Positions 50,810 through 63,239 of a stretch of 64,000 bases of DNA are shown here, in pieces. Location of the stretch: contig JABAKD010000005.1 of the NCBI GenBank assembly GCA_012845835.1, positions 4,245,655 to 4,309,654 of the forward strand. The letters run 5' to 3'. The notes under the pieces were generated by a model. The model did not search any database, was not told where the DNA came from, and saw only the letters and a list, made by a program, of their open reading frames with translations. Position 1 is the stretch's first letter; the number at the start of each line of letters is the position of its first letter. The DNA is from Undaria pinnatifida. Taxonomy: Eukaryota > Sar > Phaeophyceae > Laminariales > Alariaceae. The position numbers and the translations under genes are program-made.

Positions 50810-51006
50810 GTGGCTCTTGAGTTTCCGCATGCCGGCAGCTACACCAATGGCCAATATATTGTAAAAAACGTATGGACGTGACTATTATTGCCAGCATGTC
50901 ATAGTTTGACATTCCCTACTACTAGTGTTTATCCACGTCATCCTGCGTCCTGCGGACATTGGCGATAGCAGGGCTCTTATTAACAAAAACATGGACTCCC
51001 GACCCA
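50810..51006. other. Spacer
   Basis: Nothing recognised. Confidence 0.3.
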
Positions 51007-51263
51007 GGCTACGGTAGGGGGGTCCCCTTTTGGGCCCTTTATTTCAGTGGATAGGGGTCACTCGCGCGAGTAACCCCTATTTTTCTATGCAATCTTACGT
51101 TTTCTTCATGTTTTACATTGACGAAATCAATCCGCAATGCAAAGGTGATCTAAGCTTCGCCAAACCAAGTGCCTAAACCATCTTCATCCGTAGGGTACAG
51201 AGCTACTCGTGCGAGTGGCTCAAACGCACCAGTGAAAATGGGGGTACCCCCCCTACCGTAGCC
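51007..51263. mobile_element. Family C MITE, best-preserved copy
   Basis: The left end GGCTACGGTAGGGGGGTCCC and right end ACCCCCCCTACCGTAGCC are near-perfect inverted repeats on a 257-bp element. Subterminal palindromes are GTCACTCGCGCGAGTAAC (51058) and CTACTCGTGCGAGTGGC (about 51203). No transposase. This copy defines the family structure. Confidence 0.85.
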
Positions 51264-52754
51264 TTAGTCTCCCCGCTAATCCCCGCTAACGAAATGCCTC
51301 ACTACTATCTGTTTGACGAAACTCATTTATTTGCACACGTTTGGGCTTGCCAACGCCACTTTTGCTTCCGAGCGAGGAAAATCCAGGGACGACGATGTCT
51401 CGGCCTGGTCCTTGGAATCGCTGCGATAACTCACTTGCATACTCTACAGTAAAAAACGTCGCGTGTACGGTGTCTGTTGATGATTTCTCCGGTCGATGGT
51501 GTTCGTACAAACAGCCTGTCGCCTGGAACGGACCAATATGATATCAAAGATGGATCCAGCCTGGACCACCGCCCAGTGTCCAGAGTGTATTAGATACAAA
51601 GCGCTACCATTAAGTACCAAGTACCGGTATTAATGATGTAGGTCTCCTGTACCGTAGAGCTCTGTCTATAATAGCTAGAAGCCAGTCGACCGACTGCACG
51701 TACGTGTCGGCGGCAATAATCCTTACGCTTTGTGTGCCTATACCATATGTATTTTGTGGAATATACCTGGTACCGGGTACGTAGATCAGTCGGCGAAATA
51801 TAAGGATCGTGTTTTCTACTAATGCTACTACCTAAGCGGTGATTACATTTTCGGGAAAGCGAGGGGGGGGGATAAACCAACACAGCCCCCATTGAAGTCC
51901 GTGTAAAAGCTGACGGCTGAAATGTAGCTCTCTGACTGAGAGATTTCAGCCATGGGCCAGCCAGACACTGCATATCCGCCCGCGGCTGATTGATTCCGGT
52001 GCTGTGTCTACTTTTAAATGCAAAGTCAATATCATGTAGTTCTAGAAGCTAATTCAATCAAGGAGATGTGCTGTGAAGCGATCTCTCGGTGATGGTGCCA
52101 TTTATTTTAGCTGCTGCTGCTGTATGTCACAGCACCGCGGCAATACATCCCACAACAAACTGTGCACCATGCATACAGTGCCGTATTTTCGGCGCGGCTT
52201 GGAACAATCCGCTACCGGTATTTCATCATTACAGAGAATCACATCATACTAGTAATCATAACTCACGATGAAGAAAAAGAACTAGATATTCTCCAGTTTT
52301 TGCCACGACAAATAAATGCATGATATTTGGTTCTGATGTCTATGTTCCACTTACTTCCGGAAGTAGTAGTCAACGCGGTGGACAGATGAAAGCACTAGGC
52401 TACAACTAACTAATGATGCTAATTTTGTTTTTTTATTGTGTTTATTTCGCTCGATCAGACGTTCAATTTCTTGCCTCGGATAGTCGGATTGCGAAAACAA
52501 AACGAATGCAATGAATAATGTAGTGTTGGGCCTTGGCATCTTGTCATAAATCCTATCCATTCATTCGGCAAAGTACACAAGAAACGACGTCGTCGTGTCG
52601 GCATCTCGTATACAAGAGGCGGCCGCCAGAACGTCCGCGCGACATCACCCCCTCCTTGGCCCTAACGCATGCTACTACTACGAGAGTAGACTAACACCAT
52701 ACTTTTTACAAGACTAAGACAAAATACAAAGAACTTGCTGTGCGATGAACCATC
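51264..52754. other. No gene seen
   Basis: About 1.5 kb without a supported gene. The minus frame 51590-51973 has no recognised domain. CCCCGCTAATCCCCGCTAA at 51272 is a short direct repeat. Confidence 0.35.
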
Positions 52755-52900
52755 TCATGGCCTACGTATACAATGAAACGCGTGGCCAAGAAATGGAAGA
52801 GATGCCGGCGACTTTGGTTTAATTATAAAATGGCCACGACATTCAGAGGCCGTTTAAACCAAAACAATGCTACCTACAATATCTATCGTAGCTCGCCCCT
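52755..52900. mobile_element. Family A MITE, 3' part
   Basis: CATGGCCTACGTATACAATG, GCGACTTTGGTTTAATTATA, CATTCAGAGGCCG and CAATATCTATCGTAGCTCG follow the family A right half. Confidence 0.5.
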
Positions 52901-53344
52901 AAAGCACCCCGCCAAAGGCCAAGGTAGGGCTGTAAAATCGCGCTGCTAACAAATCAACGACTTGGCTGTTGTTGGACTTCGTTGATGCTCGCAAAAAACC
53001 GCGGGCGCACCAACAATCTCTTTCTTTCCCTCTGGTTGCCTGTTCAGGCATTCCTTCTCCTTATTGCTTCTTCTGCCGTTCATTTGCGCATTTTGCGGAC
53101 GTCCGCGTTTTTGTTTGATCGATTGTGTCTGAGCCGTGATTTTTTCGTGGCTCACGATCGATGCGTTTTGGTCTGGAGATATTGTCATACAAGCTCGTTG
53201 GCTGAGTTATTCACTAGCCAACTCTCAACATTATTTCGCCGTCAAGTAAAAAAGCCAAGTCCCGCTGTGGCCGAAAGCACAACAACAAGACAAAGCACCG
53301 TGCTGCTGCGGAGGCGCACAATACTATTTCTCAGGCTTCTCCCA
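52901..53344. other. No firm gene
   Basis: A plus frame 52982-53347 (121 codons) has a hydrophobic start (LFLSLWLPVQAFLLLIASSA) that resembles a signal peptide, but the minus strand is also open and the rest has no domain. Not supported. Confidence 0.25.
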
Positions 53345-53605
53345 TAATACCTCACCCTGAAGGAGCTGTATAGACTACACCTCCGTTCCGAAAACCTGTC
53401 GTTGAGTGAAAACATTTGTGATACCCTAATAACAATCCCATAGCCTTGTGGTGTATATACAGAGAACAAACAATCAATGAAAATTTTCCCGACGAAAACG
53501 AAAAGCAATGAAATTCCGTCGATTTCGGGTGAAGGAGCCGCAGTCGTTCAGAGAGCGCGGGTCAGCGAAAAAGTGCTCTTACAGTACCTCTTTTTTGTCT
53601 GATGT
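53345..53605. mobile_element. Family A MITE, diverged
   Basis: CACCCTGAAGGAGCTGTATA near the left, AATTCCGTCGATTTCGGGTG AAGGAGCCGCAGTCGTTCAG and GTGCTCTTACAGTACCTC near the right follow the family order. The TIRs are decayed. Confidence 0.45.
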
Positions 53606-55884
53606 CATGCTTCAGAGTAAGAACTAGCCAAAAAATGTTATATATAGCAGGAACAAGAAAACAACAACAGTTACTCCAAGAGCAAGAAAGAAGTTTTCCC
53701 CGTTTTTTTTATAACATATTCCTCCGTGAAGGTACCCGCACCCGTTTAGGAATAAATACCGAATTAACTATCACACAGTATAGCTGGTACCTAGCAAAGA
53801 CGATGTTCAGTAATAATAGTAAAAAATTGTTGACCCAGACAGAGAGAGGCTGAGGTTCTAGTCTATTTGTAGGAGATGGTGTTATACGCCAAGTTCAGTA
53901 GACGTAATGGCTTCCAATTTCTTGCTGTCGTGTACATCGAAGCCTGGCTTTATTTTATACCCTGTTTCCTATTTTTCTTATTTGTTGTAGGTGTCCTGCG
54001 TTGTGGCCGTGCGACCGAACGATCGATCTGCGGAGCATCTACTGGCCACACCGCCGCCCACAACCGATAACGCTTCGTATCAAGCCGGCGGGATCCTTTT
54101 CGTGGAAATGTTTCTGAACGTGTGTCCCCTTGTACCGGATGAAATAGCACCGCCTGCACGGGTGAAATCCAGTATAGCCACAGGCCACTCGGCAATCGAG
54201 CCACGAACCACTCTCCCACTTCCTAATCTTCTCGCCACACCAACCAACCAGTTCCTTCTTCGGCACAACGCACATTCTCTCTATACAGGTGAGACGCATT
54301 ACATTCTTCTCTGTCTGGAGGGAAACTTGACTGTGTAACCTCTCTTCTCCTTATTATGGCTATTATTGTGCGTCCTCGACGCTGGAATAATTCTAGCACA
54401 CACTGTATACAAAGCTAACTTGATTAGACCTTTCAACGTGATCTCGAGAGTACACGTTCACACACCAACCATGTACAACCACCAATCACCCATTAATCAG
54501 TGAAGATGTTTTACTGCAGGAATAATAGAACTACCAGAGGTACTAATAATACTTCAGGCTAACGAAAAATCCGCCTCCCGCGAACATAACGCGCAGGGGT
54601 TACAAGGAGATGGACAATCGTAACGTTTTACTGAGCAAGGGCGTTTGGAAACAACAATAATTTATTATAATAGGCGGTATTGAGTGTCTTGAGGATATCA
54701 TAGACTAGTAGCCCTGAAGAAAACCGCCAGGCCGCTGGGGCAACGGAGGAAGAGTCCGGAAGATTGCGGCCAATGAACTGGGGATGCAACGCAGACTAGG
54801 AATATGTATAAAATTAAGACGGAAAAGAAAGAATGTGCTGGGGAAGGGAAAAAAATAAGGAACTGGTAGGCGGAAGTTCATAGAATAAGACATCCTTCTC
54901 CATTACGGAAGGATGACCAATTTGGACGGTACCTACGCTGCATCGCCAGAGGGTGGAAACGAAATAAAAAGGATACGCGCGTTGGGGTGTTTCGTAGTCA
55001 AGGAGGGTTGCACCCACTTCGGCGCGTGTATACGATAAAGTTGCACTCTCCTTGTGTAGCCAACCGGTTTCTGATTAGCGGAGCCGTGCCCCAACCGTGC
55101 GCCAATTGGGGAATCATTGTACCCAATAGCGCCTGAGAGAATTATATTTTTTGTTCCACACTATCATTTTAATTCCGTTGTATGCTACACTCACTCCTAG
55201 GAATAGGCGATGAGGTGGTTCATCGGGTTCTTCACTTTCAATCATCTTCAAGGTCACACAGTGTAGAGCTCCTGACGCGAGGGGGCTCGAAAAGCACGCG
55301 TGCACACCCTTGCAGCAGTAGCAGCGGGTGTCACCTTACGCCCAGCTAGCTCATGATATTCGCCGATACTCTTAATTAATGGGCTTTTGTGGTCCAGGTA
55401 TCATCGCGGGTCACCCGTGATATTTCTGGTATCATGGTGATCTTGACACGTCGGCTCCCGCCAGCTAGTTTGGCAGCCTCTTCGTAACGCCTTCTTTTCA
55501 GTGCTCGCAAATGATACAATAAATACTAAAAACAAAATTATGTCCATACCTGGTATTGGTTTGTACATACCAGTCAGGGTCTAATACAAGGCATTTGTCC
55601 TAACTATAAGCCGATGTAAACATGGTATATGTTTCGGCCAGACTGGCTATATATACATATTGTGTATGTATGTTACCCATCCTCTAGTCAGTGTGCAGCA
55701 GGCTGTTCAACTTGGATCTCTCGCGTAAACATTACCAAAAGGTAGAAGAGAAAACCAAGAGGGGACCCCTTGAAACAGCAGGAAACCCACATGCATGCAA
55801 GGCTGCGGTGGGAGGGTACCCCCATTTCCACTATGCCCGGTTTTCGCCAGTCGCATGATGAGTGACTGTTGATATTTTACTTTG
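53606..55884. other. No gene seen
   Basis: About 2.3 kb without a supported gene. Frames at 53950-54338 are open on both strands over the same bases. Nothing else recognised. Confidence 0.35.
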
Positions 55885-56188
55885 TTTCTTCACACAAATC
55901 TACTTTCCAGCTTCTGGACAAGCCGTGGTCACAGGTGTCGTCTCTTGTCCCCCCCCGGTTCTTGCCTTCAATTTTTACCGCGCATAGGGTTCAGCAATCC
56001 CACTGCTCGTCGAGTTTTTCATCAAGTGTTGCTAACTCACGCTCTCGCGTTTTCCGCAAGTCAGTTTGGGCACAAGAAAACCTCTCACGAATTCATACGA
56101 GTATGCACTCGGGGGGATTCGAACTCACGAAGCTGGCCTATGATACCAGGCTCGAGGGTAGCCTGATAAGCCACTGGGGCGACCGGCT
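55885..56188 (-). mobile_element. SINE-1, full-length copy on minus strand
   Basis: Tail side TCTACTTTCCAGCTTCTGGA, body CGCGCATAGGGTTCAGCAAT and ACGCTCTCGCGTTTTCCGCA, head GGGGGATTCGAACTCACGAA (box B) and CCTGATAAGCCACTGGGGCG (box A). All blocks are in the family order. It is one of the least-damaged copies. Confidence 0.85.
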
Positions 56189-56309
56189 CAATGTACCTCA
56201 CCGAGAAAAAAAACTTTATGGAGGAGATGTTTTCGGCGCAGCGTACCTTTTCACATTCCGTTCGTTGTGGATTCATATCGAAAAATGAACAGATCACGAC
56301 ACCTTAAGG
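56189..56309. other. Spacer
   Basis: Nothing recognised. Confidence 0.3.
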
Positions 56310-56383
56310 CCGTCAAAGGAATGGGAGGAGGATCACTCGCGCGAGTGACCCCAAAAGCGCCCCCCCCCATACCGTACGTAGTT
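56310..56383. mobile_element. Family C MITE, internally deleted
   Basis: A single palindrome ATCACTCGCGCGAGTGACCC is joined, after a short gap, to the C/G-rich right end CCCCCCCATACCGTACGTAG. About 74 bp, so roughly 180 bp of interior is missing. Confidence 0.6.
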
Positions 56384-56764
56384 TTTGTCATCTCTTCTTC
56401 CTCCTTTCAGCACCAACATGCTGCTTGCGGCTGATATCATGTGCCTGCTGCTGTTCCGTCGGTCATCTGACAGTGCGTAGCAGCACGTGTCTTGTCCCAA
56501 CCATCATAGCATATCACCCACAAAATGAATAGAAGTTCAGAATCCTATTGCTTATTGTACGGCGATGAAGAGACCACCCAATCGATGCTGGAATGCCTCG
56601 AACAAGAAAGACCCAATCATTGCTGGAACGTGATATTGTCTAATTCATATCGAACAAAGGAGGAGCGCCACTCGCACCGTAATACAAAAGAAGCACCACG
56701 GATACGACACCACAGCGCAATATATACAAGAAAAAAATCCACGAACGTTTTTTTTCGTCTGTGA
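56384..56764. other. No gene seen
   Basis: Short plus and minus frames overlap. Nothing recognised. Confidence 0.35.
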
Positions 56765-57022
56765 TTGCAGGGTTCGCTTTTCGCCCAAAGTATATTCTGA
56801 ACAACTGGGCTCCTTAACCTTCCTTTAACCAAAATTTGTCGGAACGGCATTCTTGTTTCATTTTTTTCTTCTGTATACCGTACCTAGAGGGCACGGGCTT
56901 GTTCACCCGGTTGCGCTCTCACGTTTCTCAATTCCGTTTGTGGGTGTGGTTCCGCGTCCTGAAAAAAAATATCCAGAAGAACCCATCGATCAGACATTGT
57001 TCCAACCGTATGTTCCGTGAGG
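56765..57022. mobile_element. Family A MITE, diverged, next to another copy
   Basis: GCTCCTTAACCTTCCTTTAACC AAAATTTGTCGGAACGGC, CCGTACCTAGAGGGCACGGG and a G/C-rich right part match the family A left half. It abuts the copy at 57023 without a spacer. Confidence 0.5.
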
Positions 57023-57284
57023 GATGCGTGCTACGCTAGAGGTGTACCTTTTTTTGGCGTTTTTTTCTGAATGGCGGTTCTCCTGAACCCAAAATCGTCG
57101 GATATACGACCTTTTTTTAGCACGATTCTCGTCTTGTACCTAGGCCATGGGGTTTTTCTCCCGGTACCAGGGGTAGTATTTTTATTTTTTTCAAACCATT
57201 TCTTAGGGAGAGTGGTATGTTAAGCTCCTAAATCGAGGGGTAGTACTAGAAAAAAACTGGTGCACCTCTATTGTAGAAGACATC
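57023..57284. mobile_element. Family A MITE, full copy
   Basis: The left end GATGCGTGCTACGCTAGAGG and right end GCACCTCTATTGTAGAAGACATC are inverted repeats. The interior has CTGAATGGCGGTTCTCCTGA, CCCAAAATCGTCGGATATAC, TTGTACCTAGGCCATGGGGT and TTAAGCTCCTAAATCGAGGG. 262 bp. Confidence 0.75.
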
Positions 57285-58861
57285 TTAATTAAGGCGTGCC
57301 GGTACCGACGGTATTTTTGATGGGACTGCCGGCCTTACCGCAGTGTTGTAGATACCGTTGTTAAGGTCATAACCGAACACGCAAGAAGTTGACGGGCGCG
57401 AGAGATTGATTCGTACCGAGCGCGCCGTCATAAGTAGGCAGGGTGTTGTGGTTGTATGGAACACCCGGGGGTACTATTATTCGGTGTCGTATTTATTTGT
57501 ACCGAACAAATACCTCGGGGATACTTTGTTTGGTACACGTGCCCTACTAAACATACAGCGCTCTTGAGGTTTTCAAACGATACCGCTTTTTCTCCCCGGC
57601 CTCTGGACGCACCGAAGGCCTTCAATTCACCAGTCAGTGCTACTTACAGGCATGCAGGCAGTGGCCAAATCGATACTATTGGTAAAGAAACAGCAAACCC
57701 GTATATTCCTCTTGAGCTGCACACAAGGAAAATCATACCGAACGCAGCGACGCCTGGTGGGAACTCATAATAATAGGTTTCGTGAAGCAAAACAGGCTGA
57801 TTTTGACAAGTTACATGGCGGATAGTTTTTCGCCAAAGAAACAACACGGCGCGTCACGGAGCATGAACTATGACTGTCCTGCTGGGCTCTTCGTCTGCTC
57901 TCTTATGTAGGTAGAAACAACAAGGCAGCACTGACCGACTCCTGGCTATCTAGTCTATAGGCCCAACACGGATTAAAAAGTGTGCACAAGCCGCCATAAC
58001 GTTGCCCGTTCTTGATATTCAACGATGTGCAGAAAAAGGAGCTTCAACTGCGAACAATCCACACACATTCTTGTTTGTTGCCAGGAAAAAGAGGAAGATT
58101 TTGTAAAATTTCTATTATTCTAACGACAACGTCACTCAACTACTGTGTGCGAGTTCGACAAATTTAGGGTCGATATGCATATATATTTGCAAGCTGCGTT
58201 GTTGGTACTCAAGTCTTGTAGAAAAATATGAGGGTGAGTTTTTTTCCACTTAATAATGGGAGCGGTCCTGTGATTTTTTTTTCTTTTTTCTTCTTTTTGG
58301 TACATTCAACATTAATATCAATACATTTTGTTTTTCTCCACAATAATAACTATGGCGGGTTTTGGCATTTTTTCTCTGTCTAGGTGGTGAATTCTGAGCT
58401 AGATCCAACATACAATCTATTATTATATTATTGCATATGTTTATTACAGCAATTTTCACTATAATACTGATCTAGCAGCACATGTACCATGGTGGATGGT
58501 TTGTGTGTGGTTCTTCGCTGTCCCTGTGCCCTTGGCGACGAACGTTCTTCTTACCTTAAAGTTTGCCCATTTTGTCCCCTCAGCTTCTGAGTTCCCTCAC
58601 CACCAACCGTCCGCTCGGCCTCTCTCGTTTGATGCCTACCTTTCCTTTCAGGAAGCGCAAGAAGAATAAACTGTTTGCAGAGAGAGCCAGTCAGGATTTG
58701 AAATGTTGACGCTACGTAGACGCTTTTTTTTTCAAATGTTAGCGTGTCGTCGACATGCGATTGAGCTACTTTTTTTTTTTTTTTGTACGCTACCTATTCT
58801 CCAGCACTATATGACATGACTCTGTTAAGGAGTTGTCTCACGCACGGTAGGTAGGCGTTGC
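57285..58861. other. No gene seen
   Basis: About 1.6 kb without a supported gene. Includes T-rich low-complexity runs near 58275-58300, 58725-58735 and 58771-58784. Confidence 0.35.
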
Positions 58862-59148
58862 GACGCGTGCTACGATAGAGGTGAACCCCTTTTTGGTCCG
58901 AGGTTGGTTCTTTAACTTGGGAGCGCAAGACCTTTCTATACCCAAAGACCGATTTGGAGAACAATCAAACTGCTATAATAGACCGGATGAAAATCCCATG
59001 GGCTGGGGTACACGACCGTGATCATGGAAACAAAAATGGCCTATTTTTTTTTTTTCCCGACGATTTTGGGTTGAGGAGCCCCGTCATCCAGAAAACATTT
59101 TGACCAAAAAAAGGTATACCTTAATACCTCTATCGTAGCATGTGCGTC
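58862..59148. mobile_element. Family A MITE, best-preserved copy
   Basis: The left end GACGCGTGCTACGATAGAGG and right end ACCTCTATCGTAGCATGTGC GTC are inverted repeats with only small differences. Inside, GAGCGCAAGACC and GTTGAGGAGCCCCGTCATCC form an inner, partly complementary pair. 287 bp with no transposase. This copy defines family A. Confidence 0.85.
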
Positions 59149-59149
59149 T

Positions 59150-59345
59150 TGTACATTTTTATGGGGGAAACGTTTCTGGCCGAGTGAAATCCTCGAGCTG
59201 TGCAACCCTCGGTTAGTAACATTGTTTTGCGTGTAGATTTGGTATGTTGCGGGATTAGTTCGTGAAAATGTAGGTCGGGTCGCGCGGACGAACGAATGTC
59301 TTCGAATATCACGTTTCGGGCGTGAGGTATACTCAAGTCCAGTAT
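59150..59345. mobile_element. Family B MITE, partial
   Basis: ACGTTTCTGGCCGAGTGAAA, TAGGTCGGGTCGCGCGGACG, AACGAATGTCTTCGAATATC and CGTGAGGTATACTCAAGTCC match the family B interior in order. Both TIRs are missing or damaged. It adjoins a family A copy, as also happens at 44780-45050. Confidence 0.6.
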
Positions 59346-60774
59346 AAGTAGTGTTAAGAGGTCAGAAACTTCTGCTGCGCCGCTAGCGCGGGACGAGGCC
59401 AGGACGTGGCCAAGACGCCGTCTTAGGCCCGATAACGTAGATATAGTCAGCGTTGATCTGCCTTCTTACTTAGTGTTACGTTGTCAGAGACGCACGCAAC
59501 GGTTTACCCATTTGATGATGATGCGCCTTTTTTTTCCAATACTTCCCACATAATAAGGAGCTCTACGCCCGAACCCAAATCAAAACCCAAAGCCTGATTT
59601 TGAAAAAAAAGGTGAAAGTACAACACGATGAAGAGATCCATCGCCTATTATTAATTGGCATATAAAAAAGAAAACACGATGCTAATAAAACATTAGATGC
59701 AGACGAGGTTTGGGTAATAAAGGAACCCCGTCATTTATTCTGAAAGCACGCTTGCCGAGGTGTGCAATAATATCTCCTCGACCTTTTAATTAAGAAAAAA
59801 ACCCCTGGATGGGATCAGTGCGGGGTGCGCCTCGAAGTTTCAGCGAGCGCTAAATAAAGGTCGTTTTTGCGTACGCAGCTGAATATTCAGCCGCCCGGCA
59901 AAACAATCGTTCTTCCCTATCGGAGCAAACAAAACATAATTATTCACCCGCCATTCATTATCATTTCCGGGGTTTTCTTTTTCATGTTTGTTTGGTGCTT
60001 AGCACTGACCCCAGCCAATAATTGCACACATCATAGGTGGGATATATAAGAGCCCTGTTAATGAACTGTACATTTCCCGGAAGACAGATGTTGGCCTCCA
60101 CACGAATATAGATGATCTATCATCATGCTCCCGGATTGGAGCTGTATGGCCTACGGCATGACCTAGCACAATATCATGTTCGTTCGTGGATTGCATCTGT
60201 GCTGCACAGATCCCGATCAACGTGTGCACCTGTTGTGCATCATATATATGTACATCGATATAGTTTAGTTCATCTCGATCTTGATCTGTCCGGTGTGTCA
60301 CAACGTCGACGGCACCTTAAAAATACCGTTATTAATAGTACAATTAGCATAACGAAAAATGCGTCCGGCAGAACAATTGTGATCCCTCCCGGTCAGAGCA
60401 AACGAAGGAGCAAGGTTGTCCTCCACCTACGGAGACAACTATGCTTGGTTCTGAACGACAGCACTTCGAAGCACTACCATTCGCAAGTTTGCCTACGTAC
60501 AACGCGCGGCATGATGAGTGCTCCGCAACGTCGATTACTCATAAACAAACGTCTTCAAACACCAGAAAGAAGAAACAAAAACATAGTTACTTTTGAGATA
60601 ACTATCCTATCCTCTCATCGGCCGTCTTGCGCCGTTTTGCGCAACAACTCCAATCAAACACGCTTGGCACACACACATGGTTTACTCAATCCTTGTTCGT
60701 TCTTTGACCATTTCCACTGCAGCACTTCAACAATAATTCCACACTTGCTCTAGGCAGTGTGTCCTCCTCCGAAC
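59346..60774. other. No gene seen
   Basis: About 1.4 kb. The long plus frame 60112-60753 has no domain. 60120-60290 is rich in GATC words (GCACAGATCCCGATCAACG, CATCTCGATCTTGATCTG), like 590-800. Confidence 0.35.
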
Positions 60775-61075
60775 GACGCGTGCTATTATGATGATAGAGG
60801 CAGCAGTATTCGGCTGAAACGTTTTCAGATTGACGGGTGTCCTTGTTAAACATCAACAACCTGTTTATCAGATCGTCGGAACCTTCATTCTTGTTTCGCG
60901 ATACTTTTCGTCTTATTATACGAGTACTGGTATAGTCTAGTCGACAACTGTACCTGAGCCATCGCATGGCTGCGATGCAGCGGATTCTAAGAATTTTCTG
61001 AGCTCCTAACATGAGGAGCTCAATCGGACAGGTATTTTATCAGTTAATCCAACAACTGCAACCTCTACCGTGGCG
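60775..61075. mobile_element. Chimera of family A left half and family B right half
   Basis: Starts CGACGCGTGCTATTATGATG and has CAGATCGTCGGAACCTTCAT TCTTGTTTCG, as in family A. From about 60995 it switches to TGAGCTCCTAACATGAGGAG CTCAATCGG and CAACTGCAACCTCTACCGTGG, the right end of family B. It may be a composite or an insertion of one into the other with loss of sequence. Confidence 0.5.
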
Positions 61076-62141
61076 GTGGTAAAAGTAGTAGCAGCAGCAG
61101 TAGTTGTAGTTGTAGTAGTAGTTGTTGTTATAGTAGTAGTAGGTTTATCGGGTCTATCTAGCACTTTTATTATTTTTGTGCAAATCACTTTTTTTTGGGT
61201 GGGGTATAGACTAGACTCGTAGAGCTCTTCAAGTGATTAACCACAAGGAAACAAAGACGCACGAGCTACTACTACTGTAGTATTAGTAGCAGCTGTCCCT
61301 CAAACTCAAAAACGCTTGTGCAGTTTTAAGCCATGCGTCCACACTAAATTTACTGCAAGTATTGCGCCTGCTCTACTAACGAATGCCGCTAGTGTTCAAC
61401 ACTTCATCATTTCCCTCGACCGTCTCACGTTCGGATTTGACTCAACCCAGGGCTAACGGTGGCGGTGGTACACCCACGGAATAGCACGCTCTAAGGAGAT
61501 GGCTCGACTCCTTATCCTCACCACGTTGCTGGCAACATTCAACGTCATCGCTGGCGCCTCGCTGTTTTCTTGGAGTGAGTTGCACACGGACCAGCACGTC
61601 CATTTGGGACTGAAACAGTACTATAATGCACAACTAGTAGTGTACGTAGTCTCCGAATGAATTTAAAAAGGTAGACTGGATGGTTCACCACCCCTGTGCT
61701 AATAGAGCAATCCTGTTATTATAAAAATAATATAAAAATAATATTATTGTAGTGCCGTGATGCATGACATCGTGTGTATGCCTGTGCAGCAGTATACGGC
61801 TCAGTGTCGCTCCGCCAAGAAAACAATACTACTATTGAAAATGCAAACAGGTGCGCATTCGACGGCTCAGTATCCCTCCAGACTACATGTAGAACGATAC
61901 TACTGCTTGCTGTGTAGTATGCTTACCGGTACACATTGGGCAGCGTACAGCAATCCCTCTACCAATATGGCAGTGCTAGTCAATGACGCCTGCCACGACA
62001 GAGAGAGGGCGGCACCTTTTTGAAACTTTGTATTTTTGCATTTTATTTGGGAACTCATCCTCATTATTAACCCAATATTATTGTTGAAAGGTTATCTTGT
62101 GCTTGTTTGATCTCCTTTTTAATATTTTATACCTAGTCCAT
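61076..62141. other. No gene; GTA/GTT-rich run
   Basis: 61080-61140 is a degenerate GTAGTAGTTGT-type triplet run. No supported gene. TAAAAATAATATAAAAATAATATT at 61722-61745 is a short direct repeat. Confidence 0.35.
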
Positions 62142-62390
62142 GACGCTTGCTACGATGGAGGTGCACCACGTTTTTTTCTGAGATGCTCCTCAATTAGGGA
62201 GCTGAAGACCTCTCCCACAACAGGTTTAGAGAAGAAAAAAACTGCTACACACCGGATGAAAATCCAACGGCCTAGGTACACAACGAAAATCATGCGAAAA
62301 ACACGGCATTTTTCCGACGATAGTATTAGTAGGTTAACGAGCCCCGTCATTCAGAAACCATGTAGGCCAAAAGAAGGCATAGCATGCGTC
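62142..62390. mobile_element. Family A MITE, full copy
   Basis: The left end GACGCTTGCTACGATGGAGG and right end AAGGCATAGCATGCGTC are inverted repeats. The interior has GATGCTCCTCAATTAGGGAG, AACGGCCTAGGTACACAACG and GAGCCCCGTCATTCAGAAAC. 249 bp. Confidence 0.75.
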
Positions 62391-62545
62391 CCATGATAAT
62401 GCTCATCGGTTGGAACTTGAAAGTTTCTCAACTAAGGACCCGCATAAAACGAACAGATATGGCGGAACACTCTACCGTACCATTTGGCGAATGGACACAG
62501 ACGGTACAACATTGACGGTGTAATATTCCGCTACCAGTAGAACAC
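62391..62545. other. Spacer
   Basis: Nothing recognised. Confidence 0.3.
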
Positions 62546-62645
62546 TACCACTACTACTACTACTGCTACTGCTACTACTAATACTACTACTACTTCTACT
62601 ACAACCAGCACCACTACCACCTACGCTACTACAGTACTGCTGCTT

Positions 62646-62685
<40 letters not shown>

Positions 62686-62713
62686 CACTACTACTACCAC
62701 TACTACTACTATC
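62546..62713. repeat. (CTA)n microsatellite with interruptions
   Basis: CTACTACTACTACTGCTACT at the start, a central degenerate part, then a purer CTA run from about 62645 to 62713. Length is about 168 bp. Confidence 0.9.
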
Positions 62714-63239
62714 AATAGGCGGTTTGACATTTCTCTAGACCACTACCGCGATATGATAGAGAATACTAGCGTGTGCATGTATTCACTGATTAGTCCAGCA
62801 TCCCTCTCCACTATTGGAGAACGGTAATACCGCTGCTGTGGTGTATGCATGCCAGCACACATTAGGCGGTTCAATACGTCTCAACTGATTTAACAATACT
62901 GAATACCACCGTATCCCCGTTGTAAAATACGGATAACACGTCTATCCGTGTCTTTCTGGTTGTCTGTTAGGCTGTCATAATGATCTAGCCATTGAGGGGG
63001 TTTCGGCCTCGTCTTGCAGTATGGGTAGGGAGGGCGGGCGGCACAACCATCAGAACACCAGGTCTCATGACGCGCCGATCTGTGGCCGTAGCGAGTTGAA
63101 CGTTCTCGACAACCCCGAGGCAGTCCTCACAGCGATCAAGCCATCCTTGCTGCTTTCAGAGAACGTTGTCGATTATCGCCGTTAATTGGCGTTGGAAATC
63201 CTTGCCAGAAAACTAGAAGCCGCTGGTCCTTTCCCATCG
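62714..63239. other. No gene seen
   Basis: No supported gene or named repeat. Confidence 0.35.

Noticed and set aside
52982-53347. 121-codon plus frame with signal-peptide-like start
   Set aside because: The hydrophobic start lies in T/C-rich sequence, the minus strand is open across the same bases and the remainder lacks a domain.
60112-60753. 213-codon plus frame
   Set aside because: No domain or signal, mixed composition, and it overlaps GATC-rich repeat-like sequence.
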